A stretch of DNA of 47,810 bases from NCBI GenBank assembly GCA_949298195.1, contig CASFVT010000012.1, positions 1 to 47,810 of the forward strand, in the 5' to 3' direction. The translations under genes and the position numbers were made by a program. The notes below the pieces were generated by a model. The model was not told the DNA's origin, ran no database searches, and saw only the letters and a list, made by a program, of their open reading frames with translations. Positions 40,519 through 47,810 of this stretch are shown here, piece by piece. The first letter of the stretch is position 1. Every line of letters begins with the position of its first letter. Source of the DNA: an uncultured Bacillota bacterium (GTDB lineage: Bacteria; Bacillota_I; Bacilli_A; RFN20; CAG-826).

Positions 40519-41709
40519 TTAGAAATAGGCGACCCGGACGTTCTTGCCCATCGCCCGGAGCGACTTGGTGAGTTCCTCGACGATTTGCATCTTCATGGAG
40601 ATATCGATGTTGTAACGGGGATCTTGGTGGGCGGGATTGACCGCGCAGCCGACGAAGAAGGAGATGTCGGTTGCCTCCTCGAAGAGGGTTTTCGCGAGAA
40701 GCGAAGCCCCGTCCTGCCGGAACGTCCACTCGAAGTATAGCCTATTGGGCCCGAGATAGTCTTTGGCCATCTCCACCACTTTGTTCAAGGTGATGACTCC
40801 CTCGGTCACGAGGTCGACCCCCTCGATGTGGGAAATCGGGGGGATGTCCTTGTCGAGGTAATCGAGGTCGGTGAGGATTGGCTTGTTGAGGTAACGGGCC
40901 ACCACCTTGGCCGAGGTTCCACCGGAGACGAGGTGCTTGCCCCCGCGGGCGAAGAACAGGCGCATCGTCTTCTCGTCGTCGTCGGGATTGGTCGGGGGGC
41001 CGACGAGGACATTGACAGGCACCCGTTTCCTCTTCTTGATGACGAGGGCACTGGTGTCATCCCCCGGACGGCCGTTATAAAGGGTGGAGCAATGGTCGAT
41101 GAGGAGGGTCGCGAGGTTCTTCGCGCTGATCGAGTCGTCGTAGAGGGCCTCGAGGTAATGGACGATTTCCTCCCGCCCCCAGCCGAAGTTCATCGTCTCA
41201 CCGACCCCGGCGTAAAGAACCCCGTCGGACATGAATACGAGGGCATCGCCCTCCTCCATCGCCATCGAATAGAAGGCGATCTTCTTCCCTTCGATGAGCA
41301 TCTCCTGGACGGGGACGGAAACTTCCTTTCCCTTCCTTAGGTAAACCGGGAAGGGGTTATCGTAGTTGTAGACGTAGAGAATGCCGTCGGAAGCCAGCTT
41401 GCAGATGCTGAAGGTCGAATAGGCGACGTTCCCACGCGATTTCGAGACAGGAAGGGTCTTGACGACGGCCGAGACGCTCTCCTCGATGGAAATCCCGCCT
41501 TCGATCATCTCCGAGAGCATGCTCGCGGTGAGGGTCGAGAGGATGTTGGCCTGGACCCCGCTCCCGAGGCCGTCGGCAAGGACGAATGTCCTCGAAGAGG
41601 AGTCGAGACTGCCGCGGATCTCGATGTGGTCTCCGCAGAGTTCCTCGCCCTTCGTGTTGAGGGAAAGGCTCCCGACCTCGATGACCGTGTCGGAGGAATC
41701 GCTTCTCAT
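40519..41709 (-). CDS. SpoIIE-type (PP2C) protein phosphatase of the hydrogenase operon
   Basis: A 396-aa cytoplasmic protein. The N-terminal half has metal-binding aspartates of SpoIIE/PP2C phosphatases: LADGLGSG (44-51), later VFMSDGVLYAG and GRPGDDTSALVI. About 180 C-terminal residues (from VPVNVLVGPPTNPDDDEK) are a separate domain I cannot name. The start ATG overlaps the hydS stop as ATGA. Phosphatases of this kind are known next to sensory HydS-type hydrogenases, so it probably relays the HydS signal by dephosphorylating a Ser/Thr target. The long open frame continuing upstream is only a reading of hydS in another frame. Confidence 0.85.
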   Translation of the reverse strand: MRSDSSDTVIEVGSLSLNTKGEELCGDHIEIRGSLDSSSRTFVLADGLGSGVQANILSTLTASMLSEMIEGGISIEESVSAVVKTLPVSKSRGNVAYSTFSICKLASDGILYVYNYDNPFPVYLRKGKEVSVPVQEMLIEGKKIAFYSMAMEEGDALVFMSDGVLYAGVGETMNFGWGREEIVHYLEALYDDSISAKNLATLLIDHCSTLYNGRPGDDTSALVIKKRKRVPVNVLVGPPTNPDDDEKTMRLFFARGGKHLVSGGTSAKVVARYLNKPILTDLDYLDKDIPPISHIEGVDLVTEGVITLNKVVEMAKDYLGPNRLYFEWTFRQDGASLLAKTLFEEATDISFFVGCAVNPAHQDPRYNIDISMKMQIVEELTKSLRAMGKNVRVAYF

Positions 41710-43397
41710 TTGTCCTCGACCCGGAGGGCGTCCTTGAGCTCGTTGAGGGCGACCTTGGTGGCCGCGGTCGATTCGCCTAGAAGCGAGGCGATTTCCTGGA
41801 CGGCCCGCATGTTCTTTTCGATGACGGAAGTCGTGATCGAGGCCGCTTTCTCTGCAATCTCCTCTTCCTTTTTCCGCTTTTTCTCTTCGGAAGTCACGTC
41901 GTGGTAGATACCGATGAGAATCTGGTAACGGCTTTCGAAATTGACCGAAACCTCCATGTAGCGGCCGTATTCGGCAAGGTAGACCTTCTTCCGATAGGTG
42001 TCGTGGCCGGCAAGGGCCTCGGCGAAGATTTCGGGGTCGAGGAAGCTCGCGATGTCCTTGCCGATTAGTTCCTTGCCATCCCCTGCCCCAAGTAGGGAGG
42101 CCATCCGGGGGTTGGCGAGGATGATCGAGAGGGAAGGGGAAAGAATGACGATGGCGTTGTCGCTTTGCTCGACGACCATGTTCGAGAAGCTCTCGGCCTT
42201 GTTCATGAGGTAAGGGAGGCACATCTCGAGATTGGCCTTTCCGCGGAGGACGGCGATGGCCTTGTCGCGGCAAGTCGGGTAGCCGCAGCTCGAGCAGTTG
42301 AGTTCGTCCTTCTTCTCCTTCTTCCCGATCTTGAGGAGGACGGACCGGATTTCCTCTTCGCTTGGCTCGAGGGCCTTCACCTCGAGGGAGGCGAAGCGCT
42401 TGTCGAGTTCCTTCGGGTCGAACTCGTCGACCACGAAGTCCTTTTCCCCCGCCGAATCCTGCACGGCGAGGTAATCGCTTACGAGGGCCCGTTCGGTCTT
42501 CGAGACCATCGGTCCGGCGATGCAAGAGCCCGGGCAGGCGCTCATCTCGATGAAGACCTTCTGCTTGATCTTCCCGGCCACGATGTCCTCGAGGGCCGAG
42601 ATGCAGCGTTCCATACCGGAAATGGCAAGGTAGGAATAGCCGGCCGCGGGCTCCTGATCCATCGTCTTGAGGATGCCGCCCTCGATTGGGAAGAGGCGGG
42701 CCCGGCTCTCTTCCTTCTTCTTGACCGCCCCGTCGATCGAGAGCTCGACCTGGCTTTCCCCAAGCCACCGCTTGAGTTCCGGGAAGGTGAGGACGCAGTC
42801 GACGTAACCGGGATAACGGTCGATTTCGTCTTTTTTGCTGATGCATGGCCCGATGAAGACGACCTTGGCCCCCGGGTGGCGCTTCTTCAGATCAAGGCCG
42901 TGGGCGAGCATGGGGGAAAGGACCGGGGCCAGGTGTTTCTTGGCCGCCGGGTAATGCTTCTCGACAAGGAGGTTGATCGAGTGGCAGCACGTCGAGATGA
43001 TGAGCTTCTCATCACCCTCGTGGATTAGACGCTCGTACTCCCTTTTGACGATGGTGGCCCCAATGGCCGTCTCCTCGACTCCCTTGAAACCGAGTTTCAA
43101 AAGGGCATCGACCACCGTCTGGAGGCTGGTGTCCGGGAAGGCGGCTTGGAAGGAAGGGGCCAACGATGCGTAAGTATCGCCTTCCATCACGAGCCGGCGG
43201 GCATTGAGGAGGTCGTCGCGGACGATTTTGCAGTTCTGGGGGCAGACGATGTAACAACGACCGCAGTAAACGCACTCGTTTTGGACGATCTGGGCATGCC
43301 CATCGAGAAAACTGATCGACTTGGTCGGGCAGGAACGGATGCACTTGTAGCAGCTTCGGCAGTCGTTGAGCCGGGAGACGAGGGCCGGGGCGCTCAT
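41706..43397 (-). CDS. hydS: Sensory [FeFe] hydrogenase HydS (group C) with PAS domain
   Basis: A 563-aa putative H2 or redox sensor. Domains: two [4Fe-4S] motifs (CRSCYKCIRSCP from 13; CVYCGRCYIVCP from 42), an H-cluster domain with STCCHS (135-140; His replaces the proline of TSCCP), GPCISKK (183-189) and EMSACPGSCIAGP (284-296), a further Fe-S motif CSSCGYPTC (368-376), a PAS domain (about 405-510) and a C-terminal coiled-coil. This is the layout of group-C HydS proteins, whose altered active site has low turnover. Stop overlaps the phosphatase start by 4 nt; the [2Fe-2S] gene ends 2 nt upstream. Confidence 0.9.
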   Translation of the reverse strand: MSAPALVSRLNDCRSCYKCIRSCPTKSISFLDGHAQIVQNECVYCGRCYIVCPQNCKIVRDDLLNARRLVMEGDTYASLAPSFQAAFPDTSLQTVVDALLKLGFKGVEETAIGATIVKREYERLIHEGDEKLIISTCCHSINLLVEKHYPAAKKHLAPVLSPMLAHGLDLKKRHPGAKVVFIGPCISKKDEIDRYPGYVDCVLTFPELKRWLGESQVELSIDGAVKKKEESRARLFPIEGGILKTMDQEPAAGYSYLAISGMERCISALEDIVAGKIKQKVFIEMSACPGSCIAGPMVSKTERALVSDYLAVQDSAGEKDFVVDEFDPKELDKRFASLEVKALEPSEEEIRSVLLKIGKKEKKDELNCSSCGYPTCRDKAIAVLRGKANLEMCLPYLMNKAESFSNMVVEQSDNAIVILSPSLSIILANPRMASLLGAGDGKELIGKDIASFLDPEIFAEALAGHDTYRKKVYLAEYGRYMEVSVNFESRYQILIGIYHDVTSEEKKRKKEEEIAEKAASITTSVIEKNMRAVQEIASLLGESTAATKVALNELKDALRVEDK

Positions 43398-43398
43398 T

Positions 43399-43653
43399 TC
43401 ACTTACCGATGAGCGGCTCGATTTCCGCCTCGAAGAGGGCGAGGGCCTTATCGGCCGTGACGCCGGTGATGATCTTGTCGTTCACCTTGATCGAAACACC
43501 GTCGAAGGCGCAGCGGCCGAGGCAAAAGGCCGCCTTGAGGTCGATTTCGTCGAGGAGCCCCTTCTCCTTGATGATTTTCCGCATCGCCTCGATGACCTCG
43601 TAGGAGCCCTTGAGGTGGCAAGAGCTCCCGACGCAGATAGACAGATTGAGCAT
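43399..43653 (-). CDS. Thioredoxin-fold [2Fe-2S] protein of the hydrogenase operon
   Basis: An 84-aa protein with the cluster pattern C-x4-C ... C-x3-C: CVGSSC near residues 7-12 and CLGRC near 44-48, as in NuoE/HndA-type thioredoxin-like ferredoxins. It lacks the N-terminal helical part of NuoE, so it is a minimal module. Probably passes electrons or signals between HydS/HydB and partners. The ATG follows AGGGGAATTG at the end of adhE, and the stop is 2 nt from hydS. Confidence 0.87.
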   Translation of the reverse strand: MLNLSICVGSSCHLKGSYEVIEAMRKIIKEKGLLDEIDLKAAFCLGRCAFDGVSIKVNDKIITGVTADKALALFEAEIEPLIGK

Positions 43654-43654
43654 G

Positions 43655-46279
43655 TCAATTCCCCTTGTAGGCTTTCCGCATGATGTCCATCATCTCGCTC
43701 ACGAGGGGCTCCCTGGGATTGCAGGGCGTGCACTGGTCCTCATAGGCGAGATAGGCCAACTGCTCGAGGTTATTTTCCCAAGTTGTCTCATCGGGAACAA
43801 GGGAGGAGAAGTTCATGTCGATGCCGATTTCCTTCCCGAGGGCCATGACGGCCTTGGAGAGGGCCTCGGTGGCTTCCTCCGGGGTCTTGGCCTCGAGCCC
43901 GAGGACATTGCAGATGTCGAGGTACTTCCGGTCGCACTGGTAGGACTCGTACTTCGGCCAGACCGAGAGCTTGGTCGGGACGGTGCCGTTGTAACGGATG
44001 ACATGGGGGAGGAGGATGGCGCAGGTACGGCCGTGGACGGTGTGGTACTCGGCCCCGATCTTGTGGGCCAAGGAATGGGTGATCCCAAGGAAGGCGTTGG
44101 CGAAGGCCATGCCGGCAATCGTCGCCGCGTTATGCATCTTTTCCCGGGCCACGAGGTCGTTTTTCCCGTCCTTGACCGCCCGCGGGAGGTAGGTGAAGAC
44201 GAGTTTGATGGCATTGAGGGCCAAACCGTCGGTGTAGTCGGAGGCCATCACCGAGGTATAGGCCTCGATGGCGTGGGTGAGGACATCCATCCCGGTGTCC
44301 GCGGTCGAGCGGGCCGGGAGGTTGGTCGTGAACTCCGGGTCGACGATGGCGATCGTCGGGGTGAGCGAGTAGTCGGTCAGGGGGTATTTCTTGAGATTGG
44401 CCTTGTCGGAGATGACCGCGAAGGGGGTGACCTCCGAACCGGTTCCCGAAGTGGTCGGGATGCAGATGAGCTTGCTCTTCCGTCCGAGTTCGGGGTATTT
44501 GAAGGCGCGTTTACGGATGTCCATGAACTTCTGCTTGAGGTCGTCGAAGTTGACTTCCGGGTGCTCGTAGAAGATCCACATCCCCTTCGCGGCATCCATC
44601 GGGGAACCGCCGCCGAGGGCGATGATGGTATCCGGCTTGAACTCGTTCATGATCGAGACGCCCTTCCGGACGGTCGAGATGTCGGGGTCGGGCTCGACCT
44701 CCGAGAAGAGTTGGTAAGTCACCGGGTTCCGGCGCTGGTTGAGTTGGTCGATGATCTTGTTGAGGAAGCCGAGCTCGACCATCGAACGGTCGGTGACGAT
44801 GAAGACCTTGCCGACGTCCTTGCAAGAACGGAGGTATTGGATGGAATTCCGTTCGAAATAAATCTTCTGCGGGACCTTGAACCACTGCATGGTGTTTCTC
44901 CTTTTGCCGAGTTGCTTGATGTTGAGGAGGTTGATGGCCGAGACATTGCCGGCCACCGAATTCCGGCCATAGGAGCCGCAGCCGAGGGTAAGCGAGGGGA
45001 GGAAGGAGTTGTAGACGTTCCCGATGCCGCCGAAAGTCGAAGGCGAGTTCCAGATGACCCGGATGGCCTTGACGTAATCCCCGAAGCGGTCGGCCATTTC
45101 CTGACTCTTGCAGTGGATGGCCGCCGAGTGGCCGAGCCCATGGAATTCGAGCATCTTCTGGGAGAGCTTGAAACCCTCGTCGCTGTTTTTGACTTTGTAG
45201 AAGCCGAGGACGGGGCTGAGCTTCTCGCGGGAGAGGGGTTCCTTCTCCCCCACTTCCTTCAACTCGACCCCGATGATCGAGGTACCCTCCGGAACCTCGA
45301 AACCGGCGTTTCTTGCGATGTCGACCGCGCTCATGCCGGCGACCTTGCTATTGAGTCTGGCCAACGCGACGTCCTTGCTCCCCTTCTCGACCCCGAACAT
45401 GTACTTCTCGAGGAGGTGGGTCTCTTCCTTGCTCGCAAAGTAAACGCGGTAACGCTGGAAGAGCTTCTTCATCTCCTCATAGATCGGCTCATCGATGAAG
45501 CAGGCGCTTTCGGAAGCGCAGATCATGCCGTTATCGAAGCTCTTGGAGAGGACGACGTCATTGACGGTCTGCTCCTTGTCACAGGATTCGTTGATGTAGC
45601 AAGGGACGTTCCCGGCCCCGACGCCGAGGGCGGGTTTGCCGCAAGAGTAGGCGGCCTTGACCATCCCCTCGCCCCCGGTCGCGAGGATCGTCGCGATGCC
45701 CGGGTGGTTCATGAGGGCACTGGTCGCGTCCATCGACTTGGTCTCGATCCATTGGATGCAGTTTTCCGGGGCCCCGGCCGCGATGGCGGCATCGCGCATG
45801 ATGGTGGCCGCCGCCTTGGAGCACTCGTGGGCCCCCGGGTGGAAGGAGAAGATGATTGGATTTCGCGTCTTCATGCAGATGAGGCACTTGAAGATGACCG
45901 TCGAGGTCGGGTTGGTGACCGGGGTGATGCCGCAGACGACCCCGACCGGTTCGGCGATCTCCGTGATGCCGGTGACCGGGTTGCTCGAGATGATGCCGAC
46001 TGTCTTTAGGTGGCGCATGTTGTTGACGACGTATTCGCAGGCGTAAAGGTTCTTGGTGGCCTTGTCCTCGAAGACCCCGCGGTGGGTCTCCTCGATGGCC
46101 ATCCGGGCGAGGCTACCGTGGTGGTCGAGGCCGGCGACGGACATCTTGGCGACGATGTAGTCGATCTTCTCTTGGTCGAAGGAAGCGAATTCGTCGAGGG
46201 CTTTGAGGCCTTTCCCCACGAGGAGGTCGACTTCTTCCTCAGCGGCTTTCTTCTGGTCGATGGTCTTGGTTTCTTCCAT
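43655..46279 (-). CDS. adhE: Bifunctional acetaldehyde-CoA/alcohol dehydrogenase
   Basis: Converts acetyl-CoA to ethanol in two steps, oxidising two NADH; forms spirosomes in other bacteria. The 874-aa protein has an N-terminal aldehyde dehydrogenase domain with catalytic Cys in FDNGMICASE and the dinucleotide-binding region GVVCGITPVTNPTST. A linker leads to the C-terminal iron-type alcohol dehydrogenase (GGGSPMDAAKGMW; metal ligands His in HAIEAYTS, GITHSLAHKIGAEYH and VHGRTCAILLPHV). Length is normal. It starts 5 nt after the rex stop; AAGGAGTAA overlaps that stop. Second gene of the redox operon. Confidence 0.96.
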   Translation of the reverse strand: MEETKTIDQKKAAEEEVDLLVGKGLKALDEFASFDQEKIDYIVAKMSVAGLDHHGSLARMAIEETHRGVFEDKATKNLYACEYVVNNMRHLKTVGIISSNPVTGITEIAEPVGVVCGITPVTNPTSTVIFKCLICMKTRNPIIFSFHPGAHECSKAAATIMRDAAIAAGAPENCIQWIETKSMDATSALMNHPGIATILATGGEGMVKAAYSCGKPALGVGAGNVPCYINESCDKEQTVNDVVLSKSFDNGMICASESACFIDEPIYEEMKKLFQRYRVYFASKEETHLLEKYMFGVEKGSKDVALARLNSKVAGMSAVDIARNAGFEVPEGTSIIGVELKEVGEKEPLSREKLSPVLGFYKVKNSDEGFKLSQKMLEFHGLGHSAAIHCKSQEMADRFGDYVKAIRVIWNSPSTFGGIGNVYNSFLPSLTLGCGSYGRNSVAGNVSAINLLNIKQLGKRRNTMQWFKVPQKIYFERNSIQYLRSCKDVGKVFIVTDRSMVELGFLNKIIDQLNQRRNPVTYQLFSEVEPDPDISTVRKGVSIMNEFKPDTIIALGGGSPMDAAKGMWIFYEHPEVNFDDLKQKFMDIRKRAFKYPELGRKSKLICIPTTSGTGSEVTPFAVISDKANLKKYPLTDYSLTPTIAIVDPEFTTNLPARSTADTGMDVLTHAIEAYTSVMASDYTDGLALNAIKLVFTYLPRAVKDGKNDLVAREKMHNAATIAGMAFANAFLGITHSLAHKIGAEYHTVHGRTCAILLPHVIRYNGTVPTKLSVWPKYESYQCDRKYLDICNVLGLEAKTPEEATEALSKAVMALGKEIGIDMNFSSLVPDETTWENNLEQLAYLAYEDQCTPCNPREPLVSEMMDIMRKAYKGN

Positions 46280-46284
46280 GGTGG

Positions 46285-46920
46285 TTACTCCTTGTTCAAT
46301 TCGGCGTTGAGCCGGTGCGATAAGACGGCGAGGGAACTCGCGAGGTTGACGTTCTCGACGACGATGGAGGTGGGAACGTTTAGATGGACGGGGGCGAAAT
46401 TCCAGATGGCCCTGGCCCCCGCCTCAATGACGGAAGAGGCCACTTCCTGGGCCGCGGAGGCCGGGACGGTGAGGATGGCGATGTGGGCATTGAGCCGGGG
46501 GAGGAGATTCTCGATCCGTTCCACCGGGAAGACCTCCCGACCGGCGATTTTCTCGCCGATAACCGTGGGATCGTTATCGAAGGCAGCGACGATCTCTAAG
46601 CCCATGTCGGCGAAATTTGGGTAGTTGAGGAGGGCCCGCCCAAGATGACCGGTCCCAATGAGGACGGCCGTCGTCGAGTCGCGGTAGCCGAGGAATTCCT
46701 CGAGCGTCTCGATGAGCCGGCGGAGGTCACGTCCCTTCTTCGGCACGCCGGGTTCGCTCGAGACGGCTTGGAGGTCCTTGCGGATCTGTTCCTCGCTATA
46801 ACCGAGCTCCCGGGCGATGAAGGGCGAGGAGACGTCTTTCTTTCCCTCCTCGATGAGGGTCTTGAAGAACTTGAGGTAGACTGGGTAGCGCTGCAATTGG
46901 TTTTTGCTGAACGCTTTCAT
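46285..46920 (-). CDS. rex: Redox-sensing transcriptional repressor Rex
   Basis: Senses NADH/NAD+ and represses fermentative genes when NADH is low. The 211-aa protein has an N-terminal winged helix (VSSPFIARELGYSEEQIRKD) and a Rossmann domain with GTGHLGRAL and the acidic binding loop AAFDNDPTVIG. Length matches Rex. It is the first gene of an operon whose other genes (adhE and hydrogenase genes) are classical Rex targets. The ATG follows GGAAAGGAGG. A perfect 16-bp palindrome (46944-46959) just upstream may be its autoregulatory site. Confidence 0.93.
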   Translation of the reverse strand: MKAFSKNQLQRYPVYLKFFKTLIEEGKKDVSSPFIARELGYSEEQIRKDLQAVSSEPGVPKKGRDLRRLIETLEEFLGYRDSTTAVLIGTGHLGRALLNYPNFADMGLEIVAAFDNDPTVIGEKIAGREVFPVERIENLLPRLNAHIAILTVPASAAQEVASSVIEAGARAIWNFAPVHLNVPTSIVVENVNLASSLAVLSHRLNAELNKE

Positions 46921-46943
46921 CGAATCCTCCTTTCCAATGCTTC

Positions 46944-46959
46944 CGGTAAACTTTTACCG
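46944..46959. promoter_or_regulatory. Palindromic operator candidate upstream of rex
   Basis: CGGTAAACTTTTACCG: two 7-bp arms separated by 2 bp, between the -10 box and the rex start. It differs from the usual Rex site (TTGTGAA-type), so the binding protein is uncertain. Confidence 0.5.
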
Positions 46960-46966
46960 ACATAAG

Positions 46967-46994
46967 GATATACGTCCCCTCCTACCCCTGTAAA
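46967..46994 (-). promoter_or_regulatory. Promoter of the rex operon
   Basis: Minus strand -35 TTTACA (46989-46994), 16-bp spacer, -10 TATATC (46967-46972). The palindrome begins 8 nt downstream of the -10. Confidence 0.55.
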
Positions 46995-47090
46995 CTGGAA
47001 AGGCCGATCGGCCCGCGAGAAAGCGTTTTCATAAGGGGAACGCCAAAAAGGCGACCGCGTGTCCTAGAATGAAAAAAAGGAGGAAAAACG

Positions 47091-47723
47091 ATGAACGGAA
47101 GCGTTCCCCTCAGGACGAGAAGGCTTTTATTGAGGCCCTTCGAGACGATGGATTACCTCGATGTCTATCAAAACTTCGCGGGCGACCCGGAAGTGAGCAG
47201 ATGGCTCACGTGGGATGCCCACGCAAGTCCTGAAGAAACCTTCTCCTATCTCCTTTACGTCGCCCCGAAATACGAAATGGACGATTATTATCACTACGCG
47301 ATCGAACTCCCGACCGTCGGGGTCATCGGGGCCATTGGCGCGGTCGAAATCGATAAAGAGCGGAAAGAAGCCACGGTCGGCTATTGCCTCGGGACCCTTT
47401 TCCAAAGGCAAGGCTTCATGAGCGAAGCCCTCGAAGCTTTCCTCGGCTACCTCGAGGAAGAGGGCTTCCACCGCTTCAAGGCCAGATGCCTGATCGACAA
47501 CGCCGCTTCGATCGCCCTTTTGAAAAAGCACGGTTTCTTGGAGATTGGCCCAATCCTGAAAAGTGTCAAAGGACAAGAGAAGAAACTCCTCGTTTTCGAA
47601 AAAGAAGCCGGTGTTTGCATGGAAAAAACCAAGGACAAGGAAAACGAGGCCCATTTCGACACGAGTCTATCCATCGACCCCGGCAATAACGGATTTGACC
47701 TCGATTGGAAGATTGACGATTAG
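47091..47723 (+). CDS. GNAT acetyltransferase (RimJ/RimL-like)
   Basis: A 210-aa acetyl-CoA-dependent N-acyltransferase. It opens with the family pattern LRTRRLLLRPFETMDYLDVY, has a strand region (GVIGAIGAVEID), the acetyl-CoA-binding loop around VGYCLGTLFQRQGFMSEAL, and the closing NAASIALLKKHGFLEIG. A hydrophilic, acidic C-terminal tail of about 35 residues extends beyond the fold. The ribosome-binding site is AAAGGAGG, and a TAGAAT box lies at 47065-47070. The stop codon overlaps the stop of the convergent ZIP gene by 2 nt. Substrate unknown. Confidence 0.9.
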   Translation: MNGSVPLRTRRLLLRPFETMDYLDVYQNFAGDPEVSRWLTWDAHASPEETFSYLLYVAPKYEMDDYYHYAIELPTVGVIGAIGAVEIDKERKEATVGYCLGTLFQRQGFMSEALEAFLGYLEEEGFHRFKARCLIDNAASIALLKKHGFLEIGPILKSVKGQEKKLLVFEKEAGVCMEKTKDKENEAHFDTSLSIDPGNNGFDLDWKIDD

Positions 47724-47810
47724 CCGAGGGCCACGTCGAGGACCATCATGAGGATGAAGCCCACCGCGAAGCCGATGGTCGCCACGTTGGTGTGCTTCCC
47801 GCCCATCGCC
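47720..47810 (-). CDS. ZIP-family metal transporter, C-terminal fragment
   Basis: The window cuts this gene. The visible 29 codons read GGKHTNVATIGFAVGFILMM followed by VLDVALG and TAA, which matches the last membrane helix of ZIP zinc/iron permeases. The stop overlaps the GNAT stop. The rest lies beyond position 47810. Confidence 0.65.
   Translation of the reverse strand, partial: AMGGKHTNVATIGFAVGFILMMVLDVALG

Noticed and set aside
41710..42846. N-terminal extension of the SpoIIE phosphatase frame through hydS
   Set aside because: It merely reads hydS out of frame; the ATG at 41709 overlaps the hydS stop and begins the phosphatase fold.
43610..46009. Very long open frame (799 codons) on the plus strand opposite adhE and similar mirrors opposite hydB and potA
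   Set aside because: They are GC-rich antisense shadows of genes with clear domains; no ribosome-binding sites and biased, low-complexity composition (Val/Asp/Gly/Glu-rich).
46944..46959. Canonical Rex operator
   Set aside because: Lacks the TTGTGAA/TTCACAA-type arms; kept only as an unassigned palindrome.

Overview
The window reads like the chromosome of an uncultured, fermentative, GC-rich member of the Bacillota (Firmicutes), probably on the Bacilli side. The evidence is gene content only: PPi-type phosphofructokinase, AdhE under Rex, two linked [FeFe] hydrogenases, PotABCD, PepC and PepT, an archaeal/ER-type (SipW) signal peptidase with TasA-like secreted cargo, and standard use of TGA as stop. 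No rRNA, CRISPR, integrase or intact transposase was found, so placement below phylum is inference.

Layout: tRNA-Arg and tRNA-Cys (1-0.6 kb); PPi-phosphofructokinase; an orphan gene with an AT-hook-like motif; the potABCD polyamine importer with a membrane-anchored binding protein; a thioredoxin-like lipoprotein; pepC with a tiny rubredoxin-like protein; an FtsX-type ABC transporter (10.9-14.3 kb). From 14.5 to 18.2 kb lie two membrane-anchored surface proteins that share a membrane-proximal region, followed by pepT. From 19.9 to 27 kb is an accessory zone: an AAA/DUF4143 ATPase, decayed DNA, a secreted 1057-aa protein with a C-terminal Hint (hedgehog/intein) domain, its frame-broken partner, and a deletion relic of a second AAA/DUF4143 gene. 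Then come tRNA-Gln, a uridine-kinase-like P-loop protein, a putative metal permease, Mrp, pseudogene debris, CBS and HMA proteins. A four-gene operon for secreted proteins plus SipW occupies 31.3-36.5 kb. A phosphopantetheinyl transferase, tRNA-His, a third AAA/DUF4143 relic, NUDIX and a small putative nuclease precede a redox operon (39-47 kb): rex, adhE, a [2Fe-2S] protein, the sensory hydrogenase HydS, a SpoIIE-type phosphatase and a group-B [FeFe] hydrogenase. The window closes with a GNAT acetyltransferase and the end of a ZIP transporter.

Three themes stand out. First, three simple-sequence tracts sit at surface or secreted loci, each where a length change would switch expression: a (CT) repeat forming the whole 17-bp promoter spacer of a surface-protein gene, a G10 tract in the putative promoter spacer of the SipW operon, and a G11 tract that breaks the signal peptide of the gene preceding the Hint protein. 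Together they look like a phase-variable cell-surface programme. Second, at least seven genes have a good -10 box ending 6-7 nt before the start codon and no usable leader, so leaderless mRNAs seem common. Third, two of the three AAA/DUF4143 loci carry tandem repeats of period 22-23 bp directly upstream, which suggests autoregulation by an oligomeric DNA-binding protein.

Redox operon: Rex (NADH/NAD+ sensor) probably controls AdhE-based NADH disposal and hydrogen metabolism, while HydS (a hydrogenase-like sensor with PAS) and the SpoIIE-type phosphatase form a plausible H2-sensing relay next to the catalytic hydrogenase.
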